Of a DNA stretch of 28,210 nt, positions 8,027 to 14,226 are shown piece after piece. The position numbers and the translations under genes were made by a program. The stretch lies in NCBI GenBank assembly GCA_022508705.1, contig JAFLUO010000013.1, forward strand, positions 1 to 28,210, in the 5' to 3' direction. Source of the stretch: Oscillospiraceae bacterium. Lineage in GTDB: Bacteria; Bacillota; Clostridia; Oscillospirales; Acutalibacteraceae. Position 1 is the stretch's first letter. Every line of letters starts with the position of its first letter. The notes below the pieces were generated by a model that was given only the letters and a program-made list of their open reading frames with translations, did not search any database and was not told the DNA's origin.

Positions 8027-8114
8027 TATATTCACTTCCAAACAAATTAGTTAAAGGTGAGGCAAAATGCTCAAATCCATTGCCCTAAAATAGTAATAAA
8101 CTACCACGCTATGT

Positions 8115-8142
8115 ATTTTAACATAAAAAGCTATTGTATAAA
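8115..8142 (-). promoter_or_regulatory. Candidate promoter of the hom operon
   Basis: On the minus strand, TTTATA (8142-8137), a 16-nt spacer and TAAAAT (8120-8115). The -35 is weak. The resulting leader of about 80 nt contains a possible GGCAA/TTGCC hairpin, but I recognise no riboswitch or T-box in it. Confidence 0.4.
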
Positions 8143-8223
8143 AGTGGAAAATATTATATAAATAATTAAATTTTAAAGAAATTTTTAGAAATGTTTACAT
8201 ATTTTTAAGCAAATCCGATTGTA

Positions 8224-8252
8224 TTGTTAAAAAAAATGGTTTATTATATAAA
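8224..8252 (+). promoter_or_regulatory. Candidate promoter of the ytvI-cpsB operon
   Basis: TTGTTA (8224-8229), a 17-nt spacer and TATAAA (8247-8252) on the plus strand. Start of transcription near 8259 would leave a leader of about 25 nt before the ATG at 8284. This argues against the upstream TTG at 8224 as the start codon. Confidence 0.5.
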
Positions 8253-8283
8253 GAAGAATATTATTTTTCGAGGTTGTTTAAAA

Positions 8284-9456
8284 ATGGACGCTCTCCAAAG
8301 AAAGAAAAAATTTATAATTGACGTAATTTACGTCGCATTTGTCTTAGTCATATTTTATTTTTTTATGAAATATGCTTTCGGGCTGTTTTTACCGTTTCTT
8401 TTGGCTCTTGTTGTTGCCGCAGCACTTCAAAAGCCCGTAAACTTTATTTGCAAAAAAACTCCTATAAAGAGGGGTATTGTTTCGGTTTTTTTAGTGCTGT
8501 TTTCAGTTACAATAATTCTGAGCTTAATAACCGCACTGATTGTTCGGCTCGGTCTTGAACTCCGTGGCTTTGTTCAATATCTTTTAATTCAGCTTCAGGA
8601 TATTCCCGCATTTATCGCAAAGCTTGAAGCATCTGTCAGTTCACATCTTTCTTTCCTGCCGGATAAAGTCGAGAGCGCTATCACATCATTCATGAGCGAA
8701 AAGGTAGATTCACTTTTAAACAATACAGGCTCAGGATTTGATTTTTCTGCCTTTAGAACTCCTCTTTTAGGCGTTTGGAACACTGTAAAGCACATACCGT
8801 CAACGATTGTAGCAATCGTTATTTCCATTGTTGCCTGCTGCTTCATGACTGCTGACTTTGCAACAGTACGCAAAATAATTCTTTCGCTTTTCCGCACGGA
8901 AACACGAAATAAAATTATTCGCTCAAAAAATCTTCTTGTTCCGTCTCTTTCAAAAATGGCAAAGGCCTATGGAATTATTATCGTTATAACATTTTCAGAG
9001 CTTGTACTCGGACTGTTTTTGCTGAAACTCCTTGGAATTTACGAGGGCGGTTACATTTTTATTTTCGCCCTTATTACCGCTATTATTGATATTGTTCCCA
9101 TTCTCGGCACGGGAACGGTCCTCGTTCCGTGGGCACTTTACTGCTTGCTTGACGGCAAAATTTCACTTGCAATAGGAATATTTGTTATGTATGCCTGCAT
9201 TACAATAATAAGGCAGATAATCGAGCCGAAGCTCGTTTCCAATCAGCTTGGAATTCCGCCCTTTGCAACAATTATTGCAATGTATGTGGGCACGCAAATT
9301 TTCGGCGTACTGGGAATTTTCATTCTTCCTATTACTCTTGTTATGGTGAAACTCTTGAATGAAGACGGCATTATTCATATTTTCCACAAGCTTGACGATA
9401 AACCCTCAAAAACTGCCGAAAAATCAAAAGAGGAAAAAGAGGTAACCGATGATTGA
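8284..9456 (+). CDS. AI-2E/YtvI-family integral membrane protein
   Basis: The 390-aa product, from the ATG at 8284, has the layout of the AI-2E transporter (PerM) superfamily: hydrophobic segments near the N-terminus, a soluble stretch between, then several C-terminal membrane segments with the family-typical GGYIFIFALITAIIDIVPILGTGTVLVPWAL and IIRQIIEPKLVSNQLGIPP. In spore-formers the closest named member is YtvI, an integral membrane protein in the sporulation regulon; substrate and mechanism are not settled. A charged cytoplasmic tail (SKEEKEVTDD) ends the protein. An upstream TTG at 8224 would extend it by 20 residues but overlaps the likely promoter; the ATG has GAGG about 10 nt upstream. 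It overlaps the next gene by 8 nt (ATGATTGA), so the two are translationally coupled. Confidence 0.85.
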   Translation: MDALQRKKKFIIDVIYVAFVLVIFYFFMKYAFGLFLPFLLALVVAAALQKPVNFICKKTPIKRGIVSVFLVLFSVTIILSLITALIVRLGLELRGFVQYLLIQLQDIPAFIAKLEASVSSHLSFLPDKVESAITSFMSEKVDSLLNNTGSGFDFSAFRTPLLGVWNTVKHIPSTIVAIVISIVACCFMTADFATVRKIILSLFRTETRNKIIRSKNLLVPSLSKMAKAYGIIIVITFSELVLGLFLLKLLGIYEGGYIFIFALITAIIDIVPILGTGTVLVPWALYCLLDGKISLAIGIFVMYACITIIRQIIEPKLVSNQLGIPPFATIIAMYVGTQIFGVLGIFILPITLVMVKLLNEDGIIHIFHKLDDKPSKTAEKSKEEKEVTDD

Positions 9457-10177
9457 CATTCACAGCCATATAATTTTCGATATTGATGACGGAGCGCAGA
9501 GCTTAGAGGAATCGGTAATACTCTGCCGCCAGGCTATGGACAACGGATTTGACGGCATTGTTGCAACGCCGCATTTTGTGGACTACCGAAATATTGAAAA
9601 TTTTGTTTTAGAGCGTGATTCAAAGCTTGATATTCTTCGTGAAAGGCTTATTGAAGAGCAAATTGATATAACTCTTTATTCGGGTGCAGAGCTTTTTTTG
9701 AGCCGCGGAATTTTTTCCGCAGGGGATTTAGACGAACTTACGATCAACAATTCCCGCTATATGCTTTGCGAGTTTCCGTTAGACCGATTTAACGTTGAGG
9801 ACGGACTTGAAGAAATTGATGAACTAATTTTCCGCGGATACACGCCCATTGTTGCTCACCCTGAGCGATATTACGAGGTTCGCAGAGATTACGGGCTAAT
9901 CGAACGGCTTTTAGAGCGCGGTGTTGTTTTTCAGGTCAATGCTGACAGTCTTGCAGGCAATCTTGACAGTACGGCGCAAAAAATTGCCGTGAGCTTAGTT
10001 AAAAACGGCGTAGCAAAGTTTATTGCAAGCGACGCGCATGATATTCACCGCAGGAATATGAATTTCAGCAAAAAGTTTTCAAAGGTTCCCTCTGAAATCA
10101 CTCAAATTGATTTAATAACCTGTTTTGAGAAATGCCCGAATGCGGTTATAAACGATGAAGATATATTTGATATTTGA
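9449..10177 (+). CDS. CpsB/YwqE-type PHP tyrosine phosphatase
   Basis: The 242-aa product is a PHP-domain metal-dependent phosphatase of the CpsB/CapC family. Metal-ligand motifs run through the chain: HSHIIFDIDDGA (5-16), ATPHF (40-44), a central GAELF, AHPERY, and SDAHDIHRR near the C-terminus. CpsB enzymes remove phosphate from tyrosine kinases (CpsD, YwqD) that control polysaccharide export. No such kinase or capsule gene lies within this window, so the substrate is unknown. It is the second gene of a plus-strand pair, overlapping the YtvI-like gene by 8 nt. A REP-like palindrome followed by six T residues lies 33 bp after the stop and probably ends the transcript. Confidence 0.85.
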   Translation: MIDIHSHIIFDIDDGAQSLEESVILCRQAMDNGFDGIVATPHFVDYRNIENFVLERDSKLDILRERLIEEQIDITLYSGAELFLSRGIFSAGDLDELTINNSRYMLCEFPLDRFNVEDGLEEIDELIFRGYTPIVAHPERYYEVRRDYGLIERLLERGVVFQVNADSLAGNLDSTAQKIAVSLVKNGVAKFIASDAHDIHRRNMNFSKKFSKVPSEITQIDLITCFEKCPNAVINDEDIFDI

Positions 10178-10207
10178 TTTTAGATGTTGGATATTGGACA
10201 TTAGACA
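10178..10207. repeat. Short near-repeats (TTGGATATTGGACATTAGACATT)-like
   Basis: Immediately after the phosphatase stop, several 8-10 nt near-copies of the pattern TTGGA(T/C)ATT/TTAGACATT follow one another. I see no coding capacity. Such filler commonly sits next to REP-type elements. Confidence 0.4.
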
Positions 10208-10210
10208 TTC

Positions 10211-10242
10211 GTAGGGGACGATGCCCACATCGTCCCTTTTTT
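10211..10242 (+). terminator. REP-like palindrome, copy 3, acting as terminator
   Basis: GTAG foot, a perfect 9-bp stem GGGACGATG (10215-10223) with CATCGTCCC (10228-10236) around CCCA, then TTTTTT (10237-10242). The repeat itself ends at 10236. It lies 33 bp after the phosphatase gene on the plus strand and has all the parts of an intrinsic terminator. Confidence 0.7.
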
Positions 10243-10251
10243 ATATGTTCC

Positions 10252-10294
10252 GCTCCCTCGGTGAGGGAGCTGTCAGCGAAGCTGACTGAGGGAG
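10252..10294. repeat. CTCCCTC/GAGGGAG double-hairpin repeat
   Basis: GCTCCCTC (10252-10259) pairs with GAGGGAGC (10263-10270) around GGT, and is followed by GTCAGC/GCTGAC (10272-10277 with 10281-10286) and a further GAGGGAG. I recall similar CTCCCTCAGTCAGC-type intergenic repeats in Ruminococcaceae genomes; that link is from memory, not a search. Confidence 0.6.
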
Positions 10295-10296
10295 TA

Positions 10297-10345
10297 AATT
10301 ATTCACTATTCATTTGATTTTGTTTTTAATGAATATTGAATAATT
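10297..10345. repeat. AT-rich 18-bp inverted repeat
   Basis: AATTATTCACTATTCATT (10297-10314) and AATGAATATTGAATAATT (10328-10345) are inverted copies matching at 17 of 18 positions, with a 13-nt spacer. It could form a hairpin in either transcript. Function unknown. Confidence 0.6.
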
Positions 10346-10370
10346 GTATATGTAAACCTACCCCTACGAA

Positions 10371-10408
10371 AAACAGCAGAAGCAAATTTTGCCTCTGCTG
10401 TTTTTTTT
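10371..10408 (-). terminator. Bidirectional terminator between convergent operons
   Basis: AAACAGCAGA (10371-10380) pairs with TCTGCTGTTT (10394-10403), extended by GCAA/TTGC after one mismatch. The run of T after the stem on the plus strand (10401-10408) and A residues on the other side (10369-10373) suit termination mainly of plus-strand transcripts and weakly of the minus-strand penicillin-binding protein operon, which ends at 10426. Confidence 0.6.
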
Positions 10409-10425
10409 ATTCTTATAATTTGTTT

Positions 10426-11814
10426 TTAACTATATGCGTTTTTTACCGCCGCCATTACCTTCGTTGCAACGGGGACCGCCGTTTGAATGCTGTATGACGA
10501 ATTTTCCACGACAACTATTATCGCAAAGGGGTAATCGGGATTTGACGAAAATCCTGCAAATAGCGCATTCGGCTTTGCATCCTCGCTGTCGCTGATTTCC
10601 GCAGTACCTGTTTTTCCGCACATTTCAAGCCCTGCAAATCTGTAATCGCCGTAATTGTTTTTAACGTTTGAGCGCATATATTCCTTTAGCTCCTGCGCCA
10701 CCGTGGGAGAAAAATATTCGCCTATGGTCTGTGTCTTTGCAGAATACAGCACTTTTTCGTTAGGCGTTGTTATTGAACTTACAATATACGGCTCTACTGC
10801 TGTTCCGCCGTTGGCGATTGACGAAATCAGCGTGAGCATATGGCACGGATTCACAAGGGTCGTGTATTGACCTATTCCTGCCCAGCCCACATCCAACTCT
10901 TTTGCATCATTCAGCTTTAAGGTTGACGTACTGCATGAAATTCGCCCGTTAATTTTATTCATTTGCGTATTAAAGCCTGCTTTTTCGGCGGTTGCAGTCA
11001 GCTTTTCTTTGCCGAGAGTGTCCGCAAGTGTTGCAAACGCAGAGTTGCACGACTGATTAAACGCCTTTTCGATCATAATATTTTTATGCACTCCGCTGCA
11101 AAAAACATATCCTTCGCCGATTTGTATTTGCCCTTTGCCGTTTTTGCCGTTGCAGTTAAATGTAATATCCTCTAAATTCGGAATATTTTCAATAGCAGAG
11201 GCGAGAGTGATTATTTTAAATGTAGACCCGGGCGTATAAAGCCCCTTAAAGAACTTGTTAAGATACATTCCCTCTTTTTCTTCTGAGGGCTTATTCAGCG
11301 GGTCGTAAGACGGTGTTGAAACAATGCACACAATTTCGCCCGTTTTGTAATTCATAACAGCCACAACGCCGTCCCGACCGCTCATTGCGTTGTAAGCAGT
11401 CTTGCAAATGTCCGCATCAAGTGTTAAAGCAATGTTATTCCCTTTGCCGTAGCGTTTTAAATTAAAAATACCATCTTTTACGGTGTAGCCCGTAAGCTCG
11501 TCTTTAAAGGCGGTTTGAACGCCGCTTGCAATGTAGCCTTCGCCGTCGCCCACCGTTTGCAAGGTCGCCGCTCTGATAATTGCATCTTTGTTATATGTGC
11601 GTACGCCGTCTTCCGTTGCCGCAAGCAATGTTCCGTTTCTGTCTGAAATATCGCCTGCCGTAAATCCGCCGTCAGTGTAAAGATGACGGTTCGCTTTATT
11701 CATTGCCCATGTGTCAGCATTTGTGGCAAGCCTGTAATATGCAAGAAAAGAGCCTGCCAGGAAAACTATTATTAAAAGGTAAAGCGTTAACGCTCTTCGT
11801 GATATGGATTTCAC
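10426..11814 (-). CDS. Class B penicillin-binding protein (transpeptidase)
   Basis: The 462-aa membrane-anchored D,D-transpeptidase cross-links peptidoglycan on the outer face of the membrane. One N-terminal membrane helix spans about residues 9-28. A short pedestal follows, then the transpeptidase domain with the three active-site motifs: STFK (Ser197-Lys200), SCN (Ser255-Asn257) and KTG (Lys401-Gly403). There is no transglycosylase domain and no PASTA repeats. The compact size and pairing with a SEDS protein resemble actinobacterial PbpA and the small class B enzymes of Clostridia. It overlaps the rodA-like gene by 4 nt (ATGA), so the two are co-translated and probably form one glycosyltransferase/transpeptidase complex. 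Confidence 0.92.
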   Translation of the reverse strand: MKSISRRALTLYLLIIVFLAGSFLAYYRLATNADTWAMNKANRHLYTDGGFTAGDISDRNGTLLAATEDGVRTYNKDAIIRAATLQTVGDGEGYIASGVQTAFKDELTGYTVKDGIFNLKRYGKGNNIALTLDADICKTAYNAMSGRDGVVAVMNYKTGEIVCIVSTPSYDPLNKPSEEKEGMYLNKFFKGLYTPGSTFKIITLASAIENIPNLEDITFNCNGKNGKGQIQIGEGYVFCSGVHKNIMIEKAFNQSCNSAFATLADTLGKEKLTATAEKAGFNTQMNKINGRISCSTSTLKLNDAKELDVGWAGIGQYTTLVNPCHMLTLISSIANGGTAVEPYIVSSITTPNEKVLYSAKTQTIGEYFSPTVAQELKEYMRSNVKNNYGDYRFAGLEMCGKTGTAEISDSEDAKPNALFAGFSSNPDYPFAIIVVVENSSYSIQTAVPVATKVMAAVKNAYS

Positions 11815-13058
11815 TGCCGAACACCCCCATATCTGTATGTGCCTCTGTCAACCGCCTTTATGAACGCAAGCAGCATCCAACAGCTCATTATTGACGAGCC
11901 GCCCCTTGAAACGAAAGGCAAAGTAACACCCGTCATCGGTAAAATATCGTTTACGCCGAATACGTTGAGCGATGCCTGAAACAACATTAGCGCCGCGGCC
12001 GCGCAGGCACAAATTGCGTAAAAAGACGAGCGGGCATATCTTGAATGTTTAATTGAATAAACGAGGAGCGCAACGTATGAAAGAAGAATTGCTGCCGCCA
12101 TTATCCAGCCGAATTCTTCGCAAACCACGCCGAAAATTAAATCTTCCGTTGCGGCAAAAATGTTTCTCAGCTTGCCGTTGCCAATCCCGACGCCGAAAAG
12201 TCCGCCTGATGCCGAATAAATCATAACTCTTGTCTGCTGGTAGCCCGATGTGTCAAAATATTCCCAAACATGCCCGAATGCCGTAAATCTGTTTGCAACG
12301 TACGGTTTAAAGCGGAGTATCAGCACACCGCCCAAAAGTGCCGCCGCACAAACAAGAATAAGCGTACGCACATCGCCCGAGCGCATAAAAGATATAACAA
12401 GAAATGTGAAAAAGAATATGAGCGCCGTGCCGAAATCATACATCAAAAACAGCGTTCCGATGCACCCCATGGCGAAAATTATGAATTTTGTAAGACTTTT
12501 GTTTGACTGGAGCTTTTCAAGGGTTGCCGCACCCACGAAAATAAATACCACTTTAACTAATTCTGACGGTTGAATTGACAGTCCGCCAATGTAAATCCAG
12601 TTTTTTGCTCCGTTTGTAAATTTTGCAAAAACAAGAGTAAATACGAGGAGTCCGAATGCAAGAAAAGCGGCAGGATAGCGCAACCGCATGCAGACATTGA
12701 TGTCACGCAGTATTATTTGCAGAACAATAAACCCTGCAATACCAAGGAGTGTCGCAACAAGCTGTTTTACTGCAAGGGACGGGTAAACGCTTGCTGTCAC
12801 TGACAGTCCTATTGAGGTTAAAAGGAACGCTATCAGCTCAACCTCAAAGCCTCGCCTGCCCAAAATAAACCTTGCGCATAGGAAATAGACATATTCTACT
12901 AAAATATAGCCGCCGAAAGTGATAATGACATTAAGTCTGTTTTCACTTTCGCCTTTATTTATAAGCGTGAACGCGCAAATAAGCTGAAACAGCGTAATGA
13001 CTGCCAGCATAATTGCAAGATTCACGTTTTTTCCTGACTTTTTCTTGAGACTTTCCAT
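11811..13058 (-). CDS. RodA/FtsW-type SEDS peptidoglycan glycosyltransferase
   Basis: The 415-aa polytopic membrane protein polymerises lipid II into glycan strands together with a partner class B PBP. About ten hydrophobic segments can be seen. Family signatures: NGAKNWIYIGGLSIQPSELVK, EDLIFGVVCEEFGW and ILPMTGVTLPFVSRGGSSIM (most relatives have SYGGSS). I use the ATG at 13058, one base after the FHA stop codon, rather than the TTG at 13088, because the latter lies within the FHA gene and lacks its own site; AAGAG lies just before the ATG. The tight packing FHA-SEDS-PBP implies coupled translation. RodA versus FtsW assignment is not certain from sequence alone. Confidence 0.9.
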   Translation of the reverse strand: MESLKKKSGKNVNLAIMLAVITLFQLICAFTLINKGESENRLNVIITFGGYILVEYVYFLCARFILGRRGFEVELIAFLLTSIGLSVTASVYPSLAVKQLVATLLGIAGFIVLQIILRDINVCMRLRYPAAFLAFGLLVFTLVFAKFTNGAKNWIYIGGLSIQPSELVKVVFIFVGAATLEKLQSNKSLTKFIIFAMGCIGTLFLMYDFGTALIFFFTFLVISFMRSGDVRTLILVCAAALLGGVLILRFKPYVANRFTAFGHVWEYFDTSGYQQTRVMIYSASGGLFGVGIGNGKLRNIFAATEDLIFGVVCEEFGWIMAAAILLSYVALLVYSIKHSRYARSSFYAICACAAAALMLFQASLNVFGVNDILPMTGVTLPFVSRGGSSIMSCWMLLAFIKAVDRGTYRYGGVRQ

Positions 13059-13059
13059 A

Positions 13060-13785
13060 TTACTCTTTTTCCTCAAATAAAAAAGCAAAATCGCCGAATT
13101 TTATAACGTCGCCTGCATTCAATGCGGTCGGTTTCATTAAAACCTCTCCGTTTAAAAGGGTAGGCGTTGTACGGCTTAAATTGTGAATGTACCATACTCC
13201 GTTTTCGTTAGTGAATACAGCCTGTTTTCGGGAAATATTCGGAGCGGTAATTTCAATTTTACTGCCCGCTTCTCTGCCCACAGTGGCGTAATCGCCCTCA
13301 AGCGAAAATTCCCCGCCGGACACAATGTCTGTAAGAGTATAATTCTTTTGCACCGGGGCAAGGTTTTCTGTGTTTTTTATATCGCCTGTTGCCTCATGCG
13401 CAACGTAAAATTTCATTATTGCCATTCCGAATGCAATTGTGTCCCCGTGGGAAAGCTTCGCTTTTTTGTCAATTTTTTCACCGTTCACGTACACGCCCTG
13501 TTTTGAGTCGGTGTCAAAAACATAAAATCCATCTTTGCGCAATGCGACAACTGCGTGAGCACGCGAAACTGACGGGAGCTTAAAGCGAATATCGGTGTTT
13601 CTTGCTCTGCCGACAGACGTTTCGTAGCAGGTCATTTCATATTCTTCATTTGTTGCAAGGTCACGGAAAATGGCATATACTTTTTTCTTAGGCCGCAGGC
13701 GCAAAAGGGAAATTGCGCAGTTAATAAGCACGGCAATGGCAAGTGCGCAAAGCAAATACCGTGTGTAATATTCAATTTCAGCCAT
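13060..13785 (-). CDS. Membrane-anchored double FHA-domain protein
   Basis: The 241-aa protein has one N-terminal membrane helix (about 7-27) followed by a basic RLRPKKK stop-transfer sequence and two FHA domains. FHA1 (about 38-120) shows SVGRARNTDIRF...SVSRAHAVV; FHA2 (about 150-238) shows TVGREAGSKIEIT...NISRKQAVF, with Gln where the usual SRxH motif has His. FHA domains bind phosphothreonine peptides. Placement ahead of a SEDS/PBP pair parallels the actinobacterial FHA-RodA-PbpA-PknB locus, though no Ser/Thr kinase is in this window. Inference: it recruits or senses a phosphorylated cell-wall factor. A GAGGAGG ribosome site precedes the ATG. Confidence 0.88.
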   Translation of the reverse strand: MAEIEYYTRYLLCALAIAVLINCAISLLRLRPKKKVYAIFRDLATNEEYEMTCYETSVGRARNTDIRFKLPSVSRAHAVVALRKDGFYVFDTDSKQGVYVNGEKIDKKAKLSHGDTIAFGMAIMKFYVAHEATGDIKNTENLAPVQKNYTLTDIVSGGEFSLEGDYATVGREAGSKIEITAPNISRKQAVFTNENGVWYIHNLSRTTPTLLNGEVLMKPTALNAGDVIKFGDFAFLFEEKE

Positions 13786-13820
13786 TTTGACGCCTCCTCG
13801 GTTTATAATTGTTTTATTTA

Positions 13821-13849
13821 AGGATATATTTATTTTTTAAAATTGTCAA
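13821..13849 (-). promoter_or_regulatory. Promoter of the FHA-SEDS-PBP operon
   Basis: On the minus strand, consensus TTGACA (13849-13844), a 17-nt spacer and TATCCT (13826-13821), 36 bp before the FHA start codon. Confidence 0.6.
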
Positions 13850-13882
13850 GTATTATTACAGGTTTGTAACTTGAATTATGTT

Positions 13883-13909
13883 GTAGGGGACGATGTCCTC
13901 ATCGTCCCG
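13883..13909 (+). repeat. REP-like palindrome, copy 4
   Basis: GTAG foot, a perfect 9-bp stem GGGACGATG (13887-13895) with CATCGTCCC (13900-13908), TCCT loop, then G. It forms an inverted pair with the variant at 13928-13954. Confidence 0.85.
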
Positions 13910-13927
13910 CAACACGGTTCAAATTTA

Positions 13928-13954
13928 CGGGCGGTTCAGGGGAACCGCCCCTAC
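13928..13954 (-). repeat. REP-like palindrome, covarying variant
   Basis: Reversed orientation: GTAG foot at 13954-13951, stem GGGCGGTTC (13929-13937) paired with GAACCGCCC (13942-13950), AGGG loop on the plus strand. Layout, stem length, loop and flanking GTAG/CG match the other copies, but the stem bases differ on both arms in a compensated way. Confidence 0.8.
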
Positions 13955-13970
13955 GATTTTCTAATATTTA

Positions 13971-14003
13971 AAGCAAAAAACCCGACGGGGTGGGCCCGTC
14001 GGG
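13971..14003 (-). terminator. Terminator of the cohesin-like/peptide operon
   Basis: On the minus strand, CCCGACGGG (14003-13995) pairs with CCCGTCGGG (13989-13981) around a short C-rich loop and is followed by TTTTTT. It is a strong GC-rich intrinsic terminator about 80 bp after the 40-aa peptide gene. Confidence 0.85.
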
Positions 14004-14025
14004 AAAAATTATTTTTTGTTGCTTT

Positions 14026-14066
14026 GTTGTAATGTTTTTACAACTGCTCTTACACTTTCGTGTAAC
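14026..14066 (-). other. Two small hairpins before the terminator
   Basis: Minus strand, after the peptide gene: TTACAC-GAAA-GTGTAA (about 14066-14051) and GTTGTAA-AAACA-TTACAAC (14044-14026). They lie in the 3' untranslated region before the terminator and may stabilise the 3' end. No function is recognised. Confidence 0.45.
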
Positions 14067-14085
14067 ACCGTTTTAAGGCGGCTTA

Positions 14086-14208
14086 TTAGCCCCACCATTC
14101 CTCACCGGGGTTGGTGGGATCGGGGTCTGTTGTGCCGATTGAAAGTGTAATAATATCTTCAACTTCGTAAACTGTTACGTCGAAGTCAGGTGTTAAATAC
14201 TCACGCAT
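14086..14208 (-). CDS. 40-residue acidic peptide, unknown function
   Basis: A complete small gene: AAAGGAG 9 nt before ATG, 40 codons, and two stop codons in a row (TAA TAA). The peptide starts MREYLTPDFDVTVYEVED, continues IITLSIGTTDPDPTNPG and ends EEWWG. It is acidic, without cysteine, a membrane segment or a signal peptide. The N-terminal half (TPxxxxxxYEVEDIIT) looks like a conserved head, and the tail is rich in T, D, P and G and ends in two tryptophans. It starts 18 bp after the 400-aa secreted protein in the same operon and is followed by the operon terminator. I do not recognise the family. A peptide precursor, a chaperone-like partner of the secreted proteins, or a small regulator are all possible. 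Confidence 0.7.
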   Translation of the reverse strand: MREYLTPDFDVTVYEVEDIITLSIGTTDPDPTNPGEEWWG

Positions 14209-14226
14209 GTTTATTACTCCTTTCAA

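Larger units (their letters stand above)
10208..10370. repeat. Composite REP cluster bounded by 10-bp inverted repeats
   Basis: TTCGTAGGGG (10208-10217) and CCCCTACGAA (10361-10370) are perfect inverted repeats enclosing 163 bp. Inside lie a REP-like palindrome (10211-10236), a CTCCCTC-type double hairpin (10252-10294) and an AT-rich 18-bp inverted repeat (10297-10345). The bounds match the GTAGGGG foot of the REP elements, so the right end may be the remnant of an inverted copy. No gene is present. Confidence 0.6.

Noticed and set aside
8041..8100. Nine-codon frame (MDLSILPHL) in the hom leader, as a possible attenuation peptide
   Set aside because: No threonine, methionine or lysine codons of note and no good ribosome site or terminator after it.
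8224..8283. TTG-initiated extension of the YtvI-like protein
   Set aside because: It overlaps the likely promoter and has no ribosome site; the ATG at 8284 fits better.
10208..10370. CRISPR array in the repeat-rich gap
   Set aside because: Repeats are palindromes of different types without regular unit length or spacers.
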